Positions 39,839 through 52,523 of a stretch of DNA of 64,000 nt are shown here, one piece after another. Position numbers and translations under genes: made by a program. The first letter of the stretch is position 1; every line of letters begins with the position of its first letter. Origin of the DNA: Cladopsammia gracilis (Eukaryota; Cnidaria; Anthozoa; Scleractinia; Dendrophylliidae); assembly GCA_022457155.1 (NCBI GenBank), contig JAJGOT010000207.1:188501-252500 (forward strand). The letters run 5' to 3'. The notes below the pieces were generated by a model. It searched no databases, was not told the DNA's origin, and worked only from the letters and a program-made list of their open reading frames with translations.

Positions 39839-41910
39839 CATACCCACCTAAGGTGGTTTGTGGGGACCGGTCCTAGAACCGAAATTATGGGGACCACCCG
39901 AAATACTTATGCTACTGGGTCACTCTTGTGTCTGCTTGTACACTAGGCACTAACCATTCAAATTTTACTGTAATATCGGGGACAACGCCATTTTTAAAAT
40001 TTGGTGTTATTAACACACTGGTTTACGAGGACCAAAAAAACCAACCTCTCAGGATGGTTCCACACCAACAATGCGAAGACCAACCGGTCATACAACACGT
40101 TTCCAATAGAAAACCCAAACCGTTCCCTTATTTTGTCAAACCAACCACATGATGTGCTACATGAGCCTGCTAGGCTGTGTTACCTATCCAGGCACTGTGC
40201 TTACACACCCTACTTTACGAGGACCAGACCTTCAATTTACGTGGAATATCTAAATCATGCATGTCTTCTTAACCTGTAAACAGTTGTTCTAGTTGGGACC
40301 CGTTCACAGCCCGTTTAATGTCTTCCCAAAAAGGGCACGAACTGAGGCAGCGCAAACAAGGGTTGTGATAGACCTTGGAATGTGTGACGCAAACTCACAA
40401 CACAAGACATCTGGTAGCATTTCCATACATTACTAGCATTTCCATCCATCACTGGAGTACAGCGATACTGATCATGCCTTGTGCAATCAGTAACGAAATT
40501 AGTTAATGTTGTTTCGGAAGCAAATTTTGTTTCCGTGATTCGTGATTTACCTTCTATCTTCTGCATGAAGACTCCCTTTTTTTTCCGCCAGTGAATAGTA
40601 TACACTCGATGTATTAGTCATTGTGCTCAGGACAGAGTTTCCTGTCAGAACATTGTGAAGGCCTCGTGTGCCACACAGACATTGAGAGGATATTAGATTT
40701 CTGACATGTTCCCTTTAAGCCTAAGAAAACAGGCGATCTTCGCCGCGCTACTTCTGGCTCACCGGTCCCCGCGAAAATAAAATTTATTTATATCGATGCA
40801 AGTGCCCTTTTGAGATATAAAGGCCAACTCTTAAGCATGAGCTTTGCTTTAAGGAGGCTCGTACCCATTTCTCAAGTCCACACCCTTTCAATTTTAATGG
40901 GCCATATCTTTTGTTGTAGTGCATAAAAAGACAAGCCACTTTGCATGCAAACACACAATACATTGAACTTTATGGGAGTATAGGATTTGTTTACATCGGT
41001 GCTTCCATGGCAACGGAATGGTGATCCTCTGAAATTCACAAGTTGCGGAGTTTCTCTAGATCAAGAGAAATTTTTGTAAAACCCGCTAGTGGACTAATTG
41101 ATTAGACCATGGGCTTCAACTGGACAAAGTTTGAAAGAAATGTATGAGAGCGTTTTCGAAGTTTTTAGGGATGAAGTTTTGGGGATTATAAATACAGTGA
41201 AAAACATACTTTCGACATAATTCGCTAATATCTAAAGAAAATGATGCGCGATGGGGATGCAGTTTCATCTCATAGTAGTTTGATTCCATTTGAAATGGTG
41301 TGTGAAAAAGTGAGAGGGTTGCTTTGGCCGATTGCGAGAAAGAAGGATTTGATTAGCGTGCGTTCAGCTGCTCTTGTTGCCATTTTTGTATGTAATTTGG
41401 CCTACGCCTACAAATGTGATGATAATTTGGAAACCGCGAGATGAATTTTTTTACAAATTTGACAATCTCGAGACTGGTCATCAATTTATATGGCCTGCAA
41501 GTTTCAAGGACATTGAAGACATGCAAGGCAATAAAATAGGGCCTCCAATGAACCAATTTTTTCCCGCAGATTTTGTGTTTACAAGTGAGCGTCCTCATTA
41601 TTCACAGGTATTGTTTTCGAGTTTCATATGCACGTGCAAAACTTTACAAAAAAATTATTTGCATCGAACAGAACGCTCGATTGCTTTCCGAAGAATTTTC
41701 CGAAATATACCCACGGCTTTGACATTTTTCGTTCAAATTTTGGTCAATTTTGTCACCCTGGGGCAAATATTTTCCATTCAAATTCCCCCACCCTAGGGAA
41801 ATTCTGTAAAATATCCAAACAACTTAAAAATATCTTATTAAAATAGTCAAAAGTAAGAGATTTTGGCATATTTTACACGGTTTAATCACATCCAAATTAC
41901 TTCAATGACA
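39839..41910. other. Host DNA between arrays, no gene recognised
   Basis: Short overlapping frames (for example 39928-40279 and 41374-41796) carry no recognisable domain. The segment starting ACATACCCACCTAAGGTGGT directly after the array looks like another repeat edge. Confidence 0.4.
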
Positions 41911-42880
41911 GCCAAATTCGTTGTATCGCGATGCAAACTTCGAAAGTTTTCTGTTTTTTCTGTTCCGTCAATCATCCCAGTGGGTGGCGGGGTTATGTAT
42001 TTGCTTAGGCAGTTTTAATTGAAGACTGAACATCAGATCGATTTATGAAAAATTAAACAAGCTTAATGCAAGAAATACTTGTAAACTGTAAAATATATAC
42101 CTGTAATTATGATCAAATTTCTGCGCCCGATCAGAAAGAGTGTACCGTACGTAAGACAAATTTATAGCCGAAAATTCTGTCAATGATTTCATCTTCAAAA
42201 TCATCTTCAAGATGATTTCTTTCAAATATTTAGTTCATATTCAATCACATCGAATCTTGTTTTCGTATGTTTTCTTTTATTTTCCGTCGTTTTTACTACA
42301 TTCGTTTTCTACATAGATATTGTACATACTGTCAGTTTACAATTGAATATTATTACTGTTGATGCAAGACAGGTCGACCGTAACTGTAAACAACAGGAAA
42401 AGCTCAAACTTCTCGGCTCGACAGCGGAGTCGATTTTGCCAGCATCTAAATGAAATATTCCATGGAAGTTGAAGAAGATTTTCCCCATCTCTAGTCGTCG
42501 AATTTTTCTCGATGCAAACTTTTGAAGCCGATAAAAAGTCAAACGCCAGCGGAATTTAATATTCCCGATGCAAATCAGATTTACAAACGAAGAAACGAAT
42601 TCTAAGGTAAAAATCGACGGATAAAATTAACTTCTGAATTCCTCTCCTGTATCGATTAAACATCCTTTCTCGTCAGCTCTTCGAATAAAATTTCTCGCCA
42701 TTGAACTCTCCGAATCAAACTTGCGGGAATCTCTCAATTCAACGCGCTAAAATAACACCAGATTCAACTCGCTCTGTGTTAACCCCGCCTCCCACTGACA
42801 TGATTGACGGAACAGAAAAAAAAGGAAAACTTTCGAAGTTTGCAATTGCATATCGCGCATCGCGATACAACGAATTTGGC
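41911..42880. repeat. Inverted-repeat element, ~1 kb
   Basis: Segments 41911-41997 and 42779-42880 are diverged reverse complements (GCCAAATTCGTTGTATCGCG, GTTCCGTCAATCAT, GGCGGGGTTA and complements). The interior has no convincing frame. Non-autonomous DNA transposon or fold-back. Confidence 0.6.
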
Positions 42881-43119
42881 TATAACGTAAGCAGGCGAAA
42901 ATTGATATATCGCCTGATAGTGCAAAGAAGGAAAGTTTTGTAAACATAAACGATTGGTGAAATATGGTAAACTCTTCGCTCACCTTCTCAAGTTCCTGTG
43001 AAACTCGGGAGAGAAACTGACGCCTGCAAAAAAACCCCTCTTTTTGTTCATTTCTGCCGACGCTGGCGCTGGCGCTGGCGCTTGCAATTACAGGTGCAGC
43101 TCCACACGTGTACAAAATT

Positions 43120-43165
43120 AGACTAGGGTAAACTAGGGTAAACGTGGGTAAACTAGGGTAACTGT
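43120..43165. repeat. Tiny outlier of the 20-bp minisatellite
   Basis: Two to three units of CTAGGGTAAACGTGGGTAAA lie between the inverted-repeat element and the Penelope-like remnant, isolated from both big arrays. They are oriented like the right array. Confidence 0.7.
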
Positions 43166-43289
43166 GTTCGCAAGGACCACCGTAACAAAAAGGAAGCACC
43201 GGATCCTTTAGTAAATGATCTAATCAGCGTAAAAATGAAACAGTATGATACAAAAGCAAGGCTGATTAAACGGTACGGAAATTGTAGTT

Positions 43290-44596
43290 GAATCCAATAT
43301 TTCGAAGGGCTGTGCACAGCCTTTCTTCTTCAGGGTCTTACAGGATTTGACTCTACAGGCAAAAACCGTTACAACTGAAACGTAGAGTTGCGATAGGATA
43401 CTATAATAATAAGAAGAAGCTTACTTAAAACGTAAAAACGTTAAGAATTAATAAAAAACGTTACAATTTGAAATTTGAAAATATACACAAGTGACCTCAT
43501 ATAGTAACTTAAAGCTAACGTTGAGATGTAAAAAACGTTACAATTTGAAATTTTAAAATATGTATATTTACATAAGGATACTAAAAAAGGAGTAAGGAAA
43601 CAAGAAAAAAAAAAACAAGTAATGTTTCATCTCCACGATTTATACCTAAGGGTTCAAGAGTTTTACCTCTCTCAATGAGATATGCCTCTCTTGCATGCTT
43701 TTCGTACGCTGTCACGATTAGATTTAACGAGTTCAAGAGGAATAAGTTCTGGCATGTCAGAAGCGGTGTGGTTAGTAGAAAGAAAATGTTGTGAGACTGC
43801 AGAGGTTTAGAAACGTTAGTGTGTTTGTCAACTGTTCTGCGATGTTCATTAAAGCGGTCTTTGAGTCGTCGTTTGGTTTCTCCTATGTATTGTTTATGAC
43901 AACGATTGCATTGTACCATGTATATAACGTTTTTGAGTTGCAGTCGATGTAATTATTAATAAGTCTGGTTTCACGAGTGAGTAGATTGAAATGTATAGCT
44001 GGTTAATCCGTCAGTTATGTAATTGCATGTAAGACAGTTTTTCTCACATCGAAAAGAACCATTGAGGTTGATTATTATTAGTAGGTTGACGTAGTTGGGC
44101 GCTGACTAGTAAATTGCTAAGGTTGTTAGTAAGTCGGAAAGCAATAATAGGTGGAGCTCTGAAAACGTTAGTACAACGGGGAGAAGAAGACAGTATGTTG
44201 AAGTGTTTGTGAATAATGGATGACATGGAAGGAAGAGCTGGATTATAAGTGATGACAAGGGGTACCTGTTTGGGTTCGTCTGTTTTAGCAGTGTCTTTGG
44301 GTGCAAGTGCTTCAGTACGTGTGATGGATTTCTTGATTACGGAAAGACAGATTGTATCCACGTTTGTTAAGATAGGACATGTTTAAGTTCATTGGTGCGG
44401 GGTGTGAAAGTCCCGTTAAAGGAACAGATACGACGAAGTCTGGATGCTAAGCTGAATAGAATGGCTCGTTTAGTACGTTTAGGATGACATGAAGAGTGTA
44501 ACAAGTATTGATGCTTGTCGGTAGGTTTAGTGTAAAGGTCAGTAGTGATTCTGCCGTTGTTGAGAGACACTTTAACATCTAGAAAAGGGTAAGCGT
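43290..44596 (-). pseudogene. 5'-truncated Penelope-like retroelement
   Basis: Reading leftward, the C-terminal end of a reverse transcriptase appears first (LDVKVSLNNGRITTDLYTKP, then LLHSSCHPKRTKRAILFSLA) near 44590-44370. A connector with several frame changes follows, including CEKNCLTC near 44040. Then comes a GIY-YIG endonuclease domain at about 43960-43630 (MVQCNRCHKQYIGETKRRLK, RFNEHRRTV, and HAREAYLIERGKTLEPLGIN). RT plus GIY-YIG is the signature of Penelope-like elements. A 3' untranslated part with GGGCTGTGCACAGCC and CTTCTTCAGGGTC extends to about 43290. The element is cut off exactly where the 20-bp minisatellite begins (44597). Frameshifts make it inactive. Confidence 0.8.
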
Positions 44597-47500
44597 AAAC
44601 GTGGGAAAACTAGGGTAAACGTGGGTAAATTAGGGTGAACGTGGATAAACTAGAGTGAACGTGGGTAACCTGGAGTGAACGGGGGAAAACTAGGGTAAAC
44701 GTGGGTAAACTAGGGTGAACGGGGTAAACTAGAGTGAACGTGGGTAAACTAGGGTGAACGTGGGTAGACTAGGGTGAACGTGGGTAAACTAGAGTGAACG
44801 TGTGTAAACTAGGGTGAACGTGTGTAAACTAGGGTGAACGTGGGTAAACTATGGTGAACGTGGGTAAACTAGGGTGAACTTGGGTAAACAAGGGTGAACG
44901 TGGGTAAACTAGGCTGAACGTGGGTAAATCAGGGTGAACGGCGGTAGCCTAGAGTGAACGTGGGTAAACTAGGGTGGACGACTAAAAAAAAATCAGGGTG
45001 AACGGGGGTAGACTAGAGTGAACGTGGGTAAACTAGGGTGGACGACTAAAAAAAAATCAGGGTGAACGGGGGTAGACTAGAGTGAACGTGGGTAAACTAG
45101 GGTGGACGACTAAAAAAAAATCAGGGTGAACGGGGGTAGACTAGAGTGAACGTGGGTAAACTATGGTGGACGACTAGAGTGAACGTGGGTAAATTAGGGT
45201 GAACGTGGGTGAACTAGAGCGAAAGTAAGTAAACTAGGGTGAACGTGGGTAAACTAGAGTGAACGTGGGTAAACTAGGGTAAACGTGGGTAAACTAGGGT
45301 GAACGTGAGTAAACAAGGGTGAACGTGGGTAAACTAGGGTGAACGTGGGTAAACTAGGGTGAACGTGCTTAAACTATGGTGAACGTGGGAAAACTAGAGT
45401 GAACGTGGGTAAACTATGGTGAACGTTGGTAAACTGAAGTGAAAGTGGGTAAACTAGTGTGAACGTGGGTAAACTAGGGTGAACGTGGGTAAACTAGGGT
45501 GAACGTGGGTAAACTAGGGTGAACGTGGTTAAACTATGTTGAACGTGGGAAAACTAGAGTGAACGTGGGTAAACTAGGGTGAACGTGGGTAAAGTATGAT
45601 GAACGTGGGTAAACTAGGGCGAACGTGGGTGAACGTGGGTAAAATAGAGTGAACGTGGGTAAACTAGGGTGAACGTGGTTAAACTATGGTGAACGTGGGT
45701 AAACTAGGGTGAACTTGGGTAAACAAGGGTGAACGTGGGTAAACTAGGCTGAACGTGGGTAAATCAGGGTGAACGGGGGTAGACTAGAGTGAACGTGGGT
45801 AAACTAGGGTGGACGACTAAAAAAAAATCAGGGTGAACGGGGGTAGACTAGAGTGAACGTGGGTAAACTAGGGTGGACGACTAAAAAAAAAATCAGGGTG
45901 AACGGGGGTAGACTAGAGTGAACGTGGGTAAACTAGGGTGGACGACTAGAGTGAACGTGGGTAAATTAGGGTGAACGTGGGTGAACTAGAGCGAAAGTGG
46001 GTAAACTAGGGTGAACGTGGGTAAACTAGAGTGAACGTGGGTAAACTAGGGTAAACGTGGGTAAACTAGGGTGAACGTGAGTAAACAAGGGTGAACGTGG
46101 GTAAACTAGGGTGAACGTGGGTAAACTAGGGTGAACGTGCTTAAACTATGGTGAACGTGGGAAAACTAGAGTGAACGTGGGTAAACTATGGTGAACGTTG
46201 GTAAACTGAAGTGAAAGTGGGTAAACTAGTGTGAACGTGGGTAAACTAGGGTGAACGTGGGTAAACTAGGGTGAACGTGGGTAAACTAGGGTGAACGTGG
46301 TTAAACTATGGTGAACGTGGGAAAACTAGAGTGAACGTGGGTAAACTAGGGTGAACGTGGGTAAAGTATGATGAACGTGGGTAAACTAGGGTGAACGTGG
46401 GTGAACGTGGGTAAAATAGAGTGAACGTGGGTAAACTAGGGTGAACGTGGTTAAACTATGGTGAACGTGGGTAAACTATGGTGAACGTGGGTAAACTATG
46501 GTGAACGTGGGTAAACTAGGGTGAACTTGGTTAAACTAGGGTGAACGTGGGTAAACTAGAGTGAACGTGGGTAAACTATGGTGAACGTGGGTAAACTAGG
46601 GTGAACTTGGTTAAACTATGGTGAACGAGGGTAAACTAGAGTGAACGTGGGTAAACTAGAGTGAACGTGGGTAAACAAGGGTGAACGAGGGTAAACTAGG
46701 GTGAACGTGGGTAAACTAGGGTGAATGTGGGTAAACTAGGGTAAACGTGGGTAAACTAGGGTGAATGTGGGTAAACTAGAGCGAACGTGGGTAAACTGGA
46801 GTTAACGTGGGTAAACTAGGGTGAACGTGGGTAAACTAAGGTGAACGTGGGTAAACTAGGGTGAACGTGGTTAAACGAGGGTGAACGTGGGTAAACTAGG
46901 GTGAACGTGGGTAAACTAGGGTGAACGTGGTTAAACCAGGGTGAACGTGGGTAAACTAGGGTGAACGTGGGTAAACTAGGGTGAGCGTGGGTAAACTAGG
47001 GTGAACGTGGGTAAACGAGGGTGAACGTGGGAAAACTAGGGTGAACGTTGTTAAATTAGGGTGAACGTGGTTAAACCAGGGTGAACGTGGGTAAACAAGG
47101 GTGAACGTGGTTAAATTAGGGTGAACGTGGGTAAACTAGGGTGAACGTGGTTAAACGAGGGTGAACGTGGGTAAACTAGGGTGAACGTGGGTAAACTAGG
47201 GTGAACGTGGTTAAACGAGGGTGAACGTGGGCAAACTAGGGTGAACTTGGTTAAACTAGGGTGAACGTGGTTAAACCAGGGTGAACGTGGGTAAACTAGG
47301 GTGAACGTGGTTAAATTAGGGTGAACGTGGGTAAACTAGGGTGAACGTGGGTAAACTAGGGTGAACGTGGTTAAACGAGGGTGAACGTGGGCAAACTAGG
47401 GTGAACTTGGTTAAACTAGGGTGAACGTGGTTAAACCAGGGTGAACGTGGGTAAACTAGGGTGAACGTGGTTAAACTAGGGTGAACGTGGGTAAAAAAGG

Positions 47501-48614
47501 GTGAACGTGGTTAAACTATGGTGAACGTGGTTAAACTAGGGTGAACGTGGTTAAACCAAGGTGAACGTGGGTAAACTGGGGTGAACGTGGGTGAACTAGG
47601 GTGAACGTGGGTAAACTAGGGTGAACGTGGGTAAACTAGGGTGAACGTGGGTAAACTAGGGTGAACGTGGGTAAACTAGGGTGAACGTGGGTAGACTAGG
47701 GTGAACGTGGCTAAACTAGGGTGAACGTGGTTAAACCAGGGTGAACGTGGGTAAACAAGGGTGAACGTGGTTAAATTAGGGTGAACGTGGTAAACTAGGG
47801 CGAACGTGGTTAAACAAGGGTGAACGTGGTTAAACTAGGGTGAACGTGGGTAAACTAGGGTGAACGTGGGTAAACTAAGGTGAACGTGGTTAAACTATGG
47901 TGAAAGTGGGTAAACTAGGGTAAACGTGGTTAAACTATGGTGAACGTGGTTAAACTAGGGTGAACGTGGTTAAACGAGGGTGAACGTGGGAAAACTAGGG
48001 TGAACGTGGTTAAACTAGGGTGAACGTGGTTAAACCAGGGTGAACGTGGGTAAACTAGGGTGAACGTGGTTAAACCAGGGTGAACGTGGGTAAACTAGGG
48101 TGAACGTGGGTAAACTAGGGTGAACGTGGTTAAACGAGGGTGAACGTGGGCAAACTAGGGTGAACTTGGTTAAACTAGGGTGAACGTGGTTAAACCAGGG
48201 TGAACGTGGGTAAACTAGGGTGAACATGGGTGAACTAGGGTGAACGCGGGTAAACTAGGGTGAACGTGGGTAAACTAGGGTGAACGTGGGTAAACTAGGG
48301 TGAACGTGGGTAAACTAGGGTGAACGTGGGTAAACTAGGGTGAACGTGGTTAAACTAGGGTGAACGTGGGTAAACAAGGGTGAACGTGGTTAAATTAGGG
48401 TGAACGTGGGTAAACTAGGGCGAACGTGGTTAAAAAAGGGTGAACGTGGTTAAACTAGGGTGAACGTGGGTAGACTAGGGTGAACGTGGGTAAACTAGGG
48501 TGAACGTGGGTGAACTAGGGTGAACGTGGGTAAACTAGGGTGAACGTGGGTAAACTAGGGTGAACGTGGGTAAACTAGGGTGAACGTGGTTAAACTAGGG
48601 TGAACGTGGGTAAA
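44597..48614. repeat. 20-bp minisatellite, inverted array (~200 copies)
   Basis: Tandem CTAGGGTGAACGTGGGTAAA, the reverse complement of the left array unit. Many variants occur, including GGTTAAAC, ACCAGGG, and an insertion GGACGACTAAAAAAAAATCA repeated at 44980-45130 and 45810-45930. Blocks of about 770 bp are duplicated (45171-45660 resembles 45940-46440). Confidence 0.95.
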
Positions 48615-48671
48615 CTTACATGAAGGCTTTAGTTATACTTAATTAGCATTTCGTGATCGCGTATCATGAAA
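48613..48671. repeat. Right arm of the inverted pair bounding the minisatellites
   Basis: AACTTACATGAAGGCTTTAG ... TTTCGTGATCGCGTATCATG is the reverse complement of 37683-37741 with a few differences. Confidence 0.8.
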
Positions 48672-49390
48672 GAATAACCCAGTGTTCTGTTGTGAAGGGG
48701 GACATGGGAGTAAATAAGGGAGGGGAAGGTAGGGGTAGGGAGACAGGAAGGAAAAGAGAAGGGAAGGAAGGAAAATAGAAAAATAGCGAGCAGAACAAAA
48801 TTTCCTTTTTTTTTTGACGTTTTTGTTTGTTTTTAAACCCCCCCCCCCCCCAAAAAAAAAAAAAAAAACATGCCCCTATTTTAAAAATAATAAACTAGTT
48901 AAAATTTAAAATTAACTGAAATTTTTTTTTTAACTACAACATATACATCACAATCATGACTTTCGCACTACGCCCATGGGCCAGTCAGCCGGACACTTAC
49001 AAAAGCTATATTTTAGAAGCGGTCTGTCATTCTTCACTTAATTATGCAGACTGTGATTACCGATATTTGTTTGTTAATATTTTCTTCTGTACAAACGTTT
49101 TCTCCATACAAAAGATTCTAACACGATTTTCATCTATGAAAATATAATTTGCGACGATTTACAATCTGTTCCCGACATTTTTTTACGATTTACCACGGTT
49201 TTGTTGCAGTGCTGTATAATAATAGCCATAGATCATAAAAAACCGTTGTAAACCGTCACAAACCCACCGTAAATCACGAAATATATCGTAAACTGTCACT
49301 GAAACGTACAAGTATCATTTAAATTAAATATAGTACAAGTAGACGGTGGAAAATAGATTTCATATTTTTAGTCTTTCGCCGTTGTTTCCT
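48672..49390. other. Host DNA, no gene recognised
   Basis: Contains GGGAAGG-rich, poly-T, poly-C and poly-A runs at 48700-48870 and a TTTACGATTTACCACGG type short repeat around 49180-49290. Nothing coding is supported. Confidence 0.45.
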
Positions 49391-49900
49391 ATATGTCGGT
49401 AATACGACTATTCATAGATTCTATAGTTTTATCGATCAACTCCTGAGAAATACCATAGATTGTTCTCTGCACTCTATCACAGAACTCTGCATATGACTCA
49501 CGGGTAATAGCTCCATTAAGAGCGTCTTTTTCCAACTTTCTGGACACAATGATAAAAATGTTCTCAATATGATTTAAGTCTGGACTTCGCGGCGGTATTT
49601 TTTAAAAGCTCGGAATGAGAACGAGCCATAGCATCACGGGCTGTTTTGCTGTTTTGGTAGGGATCACCGTCTTGCAGCGAGTTGAGTCAATCCTTTGCAA
49701 GATTGTGCAAACATGGTGTTAAAATGTTGGTCAATAAAAGATGCAAAATTTTTCGTATCTCTCGCTACCGTCAAATTGTGACGCGCGTGACTGCGTCGGA
49801 GACCTTTATATATCACAATAAATGTGTTGACAAATGACCGTCTAATTAGTAACTTTCTTTGTTTTGTCACGTAGAAACCCACTACACAATCTTGGACATT
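49391..49900 (-). pseudogene. Tc1/mariner transposase fragment
   Basis: Leftward frames carry LQDGDPYQNSKTARDAMARS (the second catalytic Asp region precedes it) and then PPRSPDLNHIENIFIIVSRK, the hallmark SPDLNxIEN motif with the third catalytic residue. The C-terminus KDALNGAITRESYAEFCDRV ... INSRITDI-like end is at TAG near 49396. A one-base frame change near 49598 (A6 run) separates the two motifs. The N-terminal DNA-binding part is missing or beyond recognition. Dead Tc1/mariner-type transposon. Confidence 0.72.
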
Positions 49901-50313
49901 TCGAATGAAAAATTAATACCACCCCTCCCCCTTGTGTAGTCTGGTGTCAAACACTGTCAGTGGAATTACTATCTAATTGAAGGGCCGAGAGCATAACCAG
50001 CCTATATGACTTTTTAGGCCTTTTTTATTTTTTCTTGCTCAAATTTGTCCATTTTTGGCATGTGAACTAGAAATTAGTTGCAAAACATTGTTCAGAATTT
50101 TTTCTGTTGTTTTTTCCGTCGTTTTCGAGAAATACCGTATGCCAAAAAAAAATCAAAGGCTCCTATTGTAATGCAATATTGCGGTAAGCTTCTGTTTTCA
50201 CACTGACACAGTTCGATATTTTTTAAAATTAAATGTAAGGATTTTTGAGAAACACAAAAAAGTAGATCACTTTGAATTCATAATGTCCAGTTCGAAAAAA
50301 AAAAAAAAAAAAA

Positions 50314-50395
50314 GATGCCGAGCGTGAATCGAACCCAGAGCCGTCCGAGCGCAAATCCCGGGCCAAACCACTAGACCACCGAGGAACACATGCTC
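50314..50395 (-). repeat. tRNA-like SINE head with oligo-T
   Basis: On the minus strand, A box TGGTCTAGTGG and B box GGTTCGATTCA are present, with an anticodon-arm-like CCGGGATTTGCGCTCGG (TTG in the loop). A T18 run follows, resembling a Pol III terminator or SINE tail. The acceptor stem does not pair, so it is not a normal tRNA gene. Confidence 0.45.
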
Positions 50396-52415
50396 AGTTC
50401 AGACTAAGTTTTATTCGTTAAAGGTTGATATGCATCAAAACGCGTATCTCGATTTCAAAATCCTTTTAGATCGACTTTAATGTTGCATTAAAGACTCCAA
50501 ATGCGAAAGATCTTCCCGCCGGCCAGCAAGAACTCACTTCGAGCTGCCCAACCACGCACAGCGGACCCATCTACCACTGTTGCAAAGCATGTCGGGAAAT
50601 CCTACAACAAAACCGAAATGGAGTTCGCCCGAAAATTATTGCAAAATACTAGAAGTCTCAAAGCACTCCGGATATCGGGCATTTCGACCGCGGCACGGGA
50701 TGGGAAATGGCCCACAACTCTCAATGCTGCCCCTTTTCTGATCCGAAGTGATTCCAGACTCTCCTGCCGGCTCCGTCTTGCCAACCAACGTCTATTTTCA
50801 CCTCGAGCGCGAAATGGTGATTTAGAGACAAGGTGGGACAAGAAACACGACTCGTTTCTTTGAGAGGTGCTAGAGACTTATGGATTTCAGGACTTAATGA
50901 TGTCCTTTCATCACTGGACGTGGGCCTCAAACATACACACGCTACGAACGATGTGTTAACTGTAGCGAACTCGTGATCGATAAGCGAGCCAGGCGTGCGT
51001 AAATAACGGTATTTTCGTTCAGGTTGTTGGCACTGGTCAGAAGTATTGCAGTCGCATATTCTCACGGCCAAACTGCTTTGAAATGGCTTTGAAATTACAC
51101 TCTGAATGTACAGTCAAAGCACTGGAGGGCCAGAACTCTGCTTTTTTCAGGTGAAATTGGTCAAATTCCTTAGGGTTAGTGCAAATTTGACAAGGGCTTG
51201 TGATATTATTCGTTGTACGATAAAATGAAGCAATTCTGAGCGAGAAAAAATAAATGCCTTAAAAGTCGTTTAGGCTGGTTAATGCTCTCAGCCCTTCAAT
51301 TATCTATTATGGTTTTCTTGCAGTGTTTGCTTACATTTAAATGGATGAAACAATGTCAAATTTTTGGTTCATTAACCGTTAAGAGAACTAGACATTCTTT
51401 TGTAACTCCTGCCAGTTTAAGTGCAGCTACCTTAAAAAGAGGTTGTTCATTGTTATTTGTAACTACTACTAAACAGTAATTTCTTTATAAAATTTTAATT
51501 TCTATTTTGCCTGCTATTAATCAAGAATTAGTAGCCAGGCATTTGATCTGAACCCGATGTTCATTTATTAATCTTTCCCAGATGTTTTCTATCAGATATT
51601 ATATTAAAGCTGCACCACCCAAAAATAAAAAAAATGTTTACAGAGTTTGTTTAAAAGGAGGCAGCTAATCTTATCTGCAGGTGTTGTAAGGTACAGTGTA
51701 CTGTAGAGTTCCAAAAGAAGTGGCCGCCATTAATTTCCAAATTAGCAGGCCTACATGTAAAGGCCAGGGCTGCAACTTTTGAGTTGCTGTTACAATGTAC
51801 TTTTGGGTAGCCATTACTTTCAGGCAGCTAAAATACATGTATGCGAGTAATTGAAGACAAAAAGGCTTGTCAAATGTGGTACATGTATCACACTCCCAAC
51901 GTCTGGGAAATGAGGTAATAAAATTAACACGAGTGGGCTTAAGACAGCTATACAATTAAGGACTTGTGGTTCCATGACAAAAGTGATGATGATTAATGCC
52001 ACCCGGTCTCAGAACAATGAACCCTTAGTTAATTCTGCACATTTAGCTTTATGCCAGAAATATTTCTGTCAGTTCAAATTAAAAGTTCTTGTTGAAATCA
52101 CTGAAGTCGTGACTTCTGGGTAAATGTTTCTGTTGAATTAGTCACTATGTGTAGAGAGAGATTCATGAATAACTGTTCCAGATCGAGTTACCGGGTACTT
52201 CCATTTAATTTGTTTTGGAGATGTTGTCCTACTAATGGTATTTTGGATTTGACTGTTACTTTTGGGGGCTGTAATACTTTCTAGTGGGCTGTTACTTTCG
52301 GGACGAAAGGTCTAAAAAATTAACGTTAATGTGCACCTTGGATAACCATTACTTTCTGAACTCTAAGATATTGAGTAAATTGTACCAAAAGTGAAATTTT
52401 ATTAATTATTTTCAG
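50396..52415. other. Intron/intergenic DNA, no exon recognised
   Basis: Overlapping frames of 60-120 codons on both strands at 50501-51071 lack domains. The stretch ends in a good acceptor (ATTAATTATTTTCAG). Confidence 0.4.
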
Positions 52416-52523
52416 CTCTTTGAGGACTATCATATTTTAATTAGTCCTGATGAAGTAAAGCACAGATCAGAGAAGACACCTGAGTCATCTGAGATTGACA
52501 GAAAGCTTAGTTTGGACTCAAAG
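52416..52523 (+). CDS. Proprotein convertase exon (propeptide part)
   Basis: 36 codons in phase 0 between TTATTTTCAG and AAG|GTTAGT: LFEDYHILISPDEVKHRSEK, then PESSEIDRKLSLDSK. On its own it is not diagnostic. It fits the propeptide of a kexin/furin-type convertase because the next exon, also phase 0, continues with the VEWFMQQKQKKYQ motif. Upstream exons (signal peptide) are not recognised. Confidence 0.5.

Noticed and set aside
48030..48227. Open frame of Phe/Thr/Val/Pro repeats inside the right minisatellite
   Set aside because: It is a by-product of a 20-bp unit lacking stops in that phase; no start context and no homology.
50501..51071. Overlapping 79-120-codon frames on both strands
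   Set aside because: CpG-rich host sequence with mutually overlapping frames and no motif.
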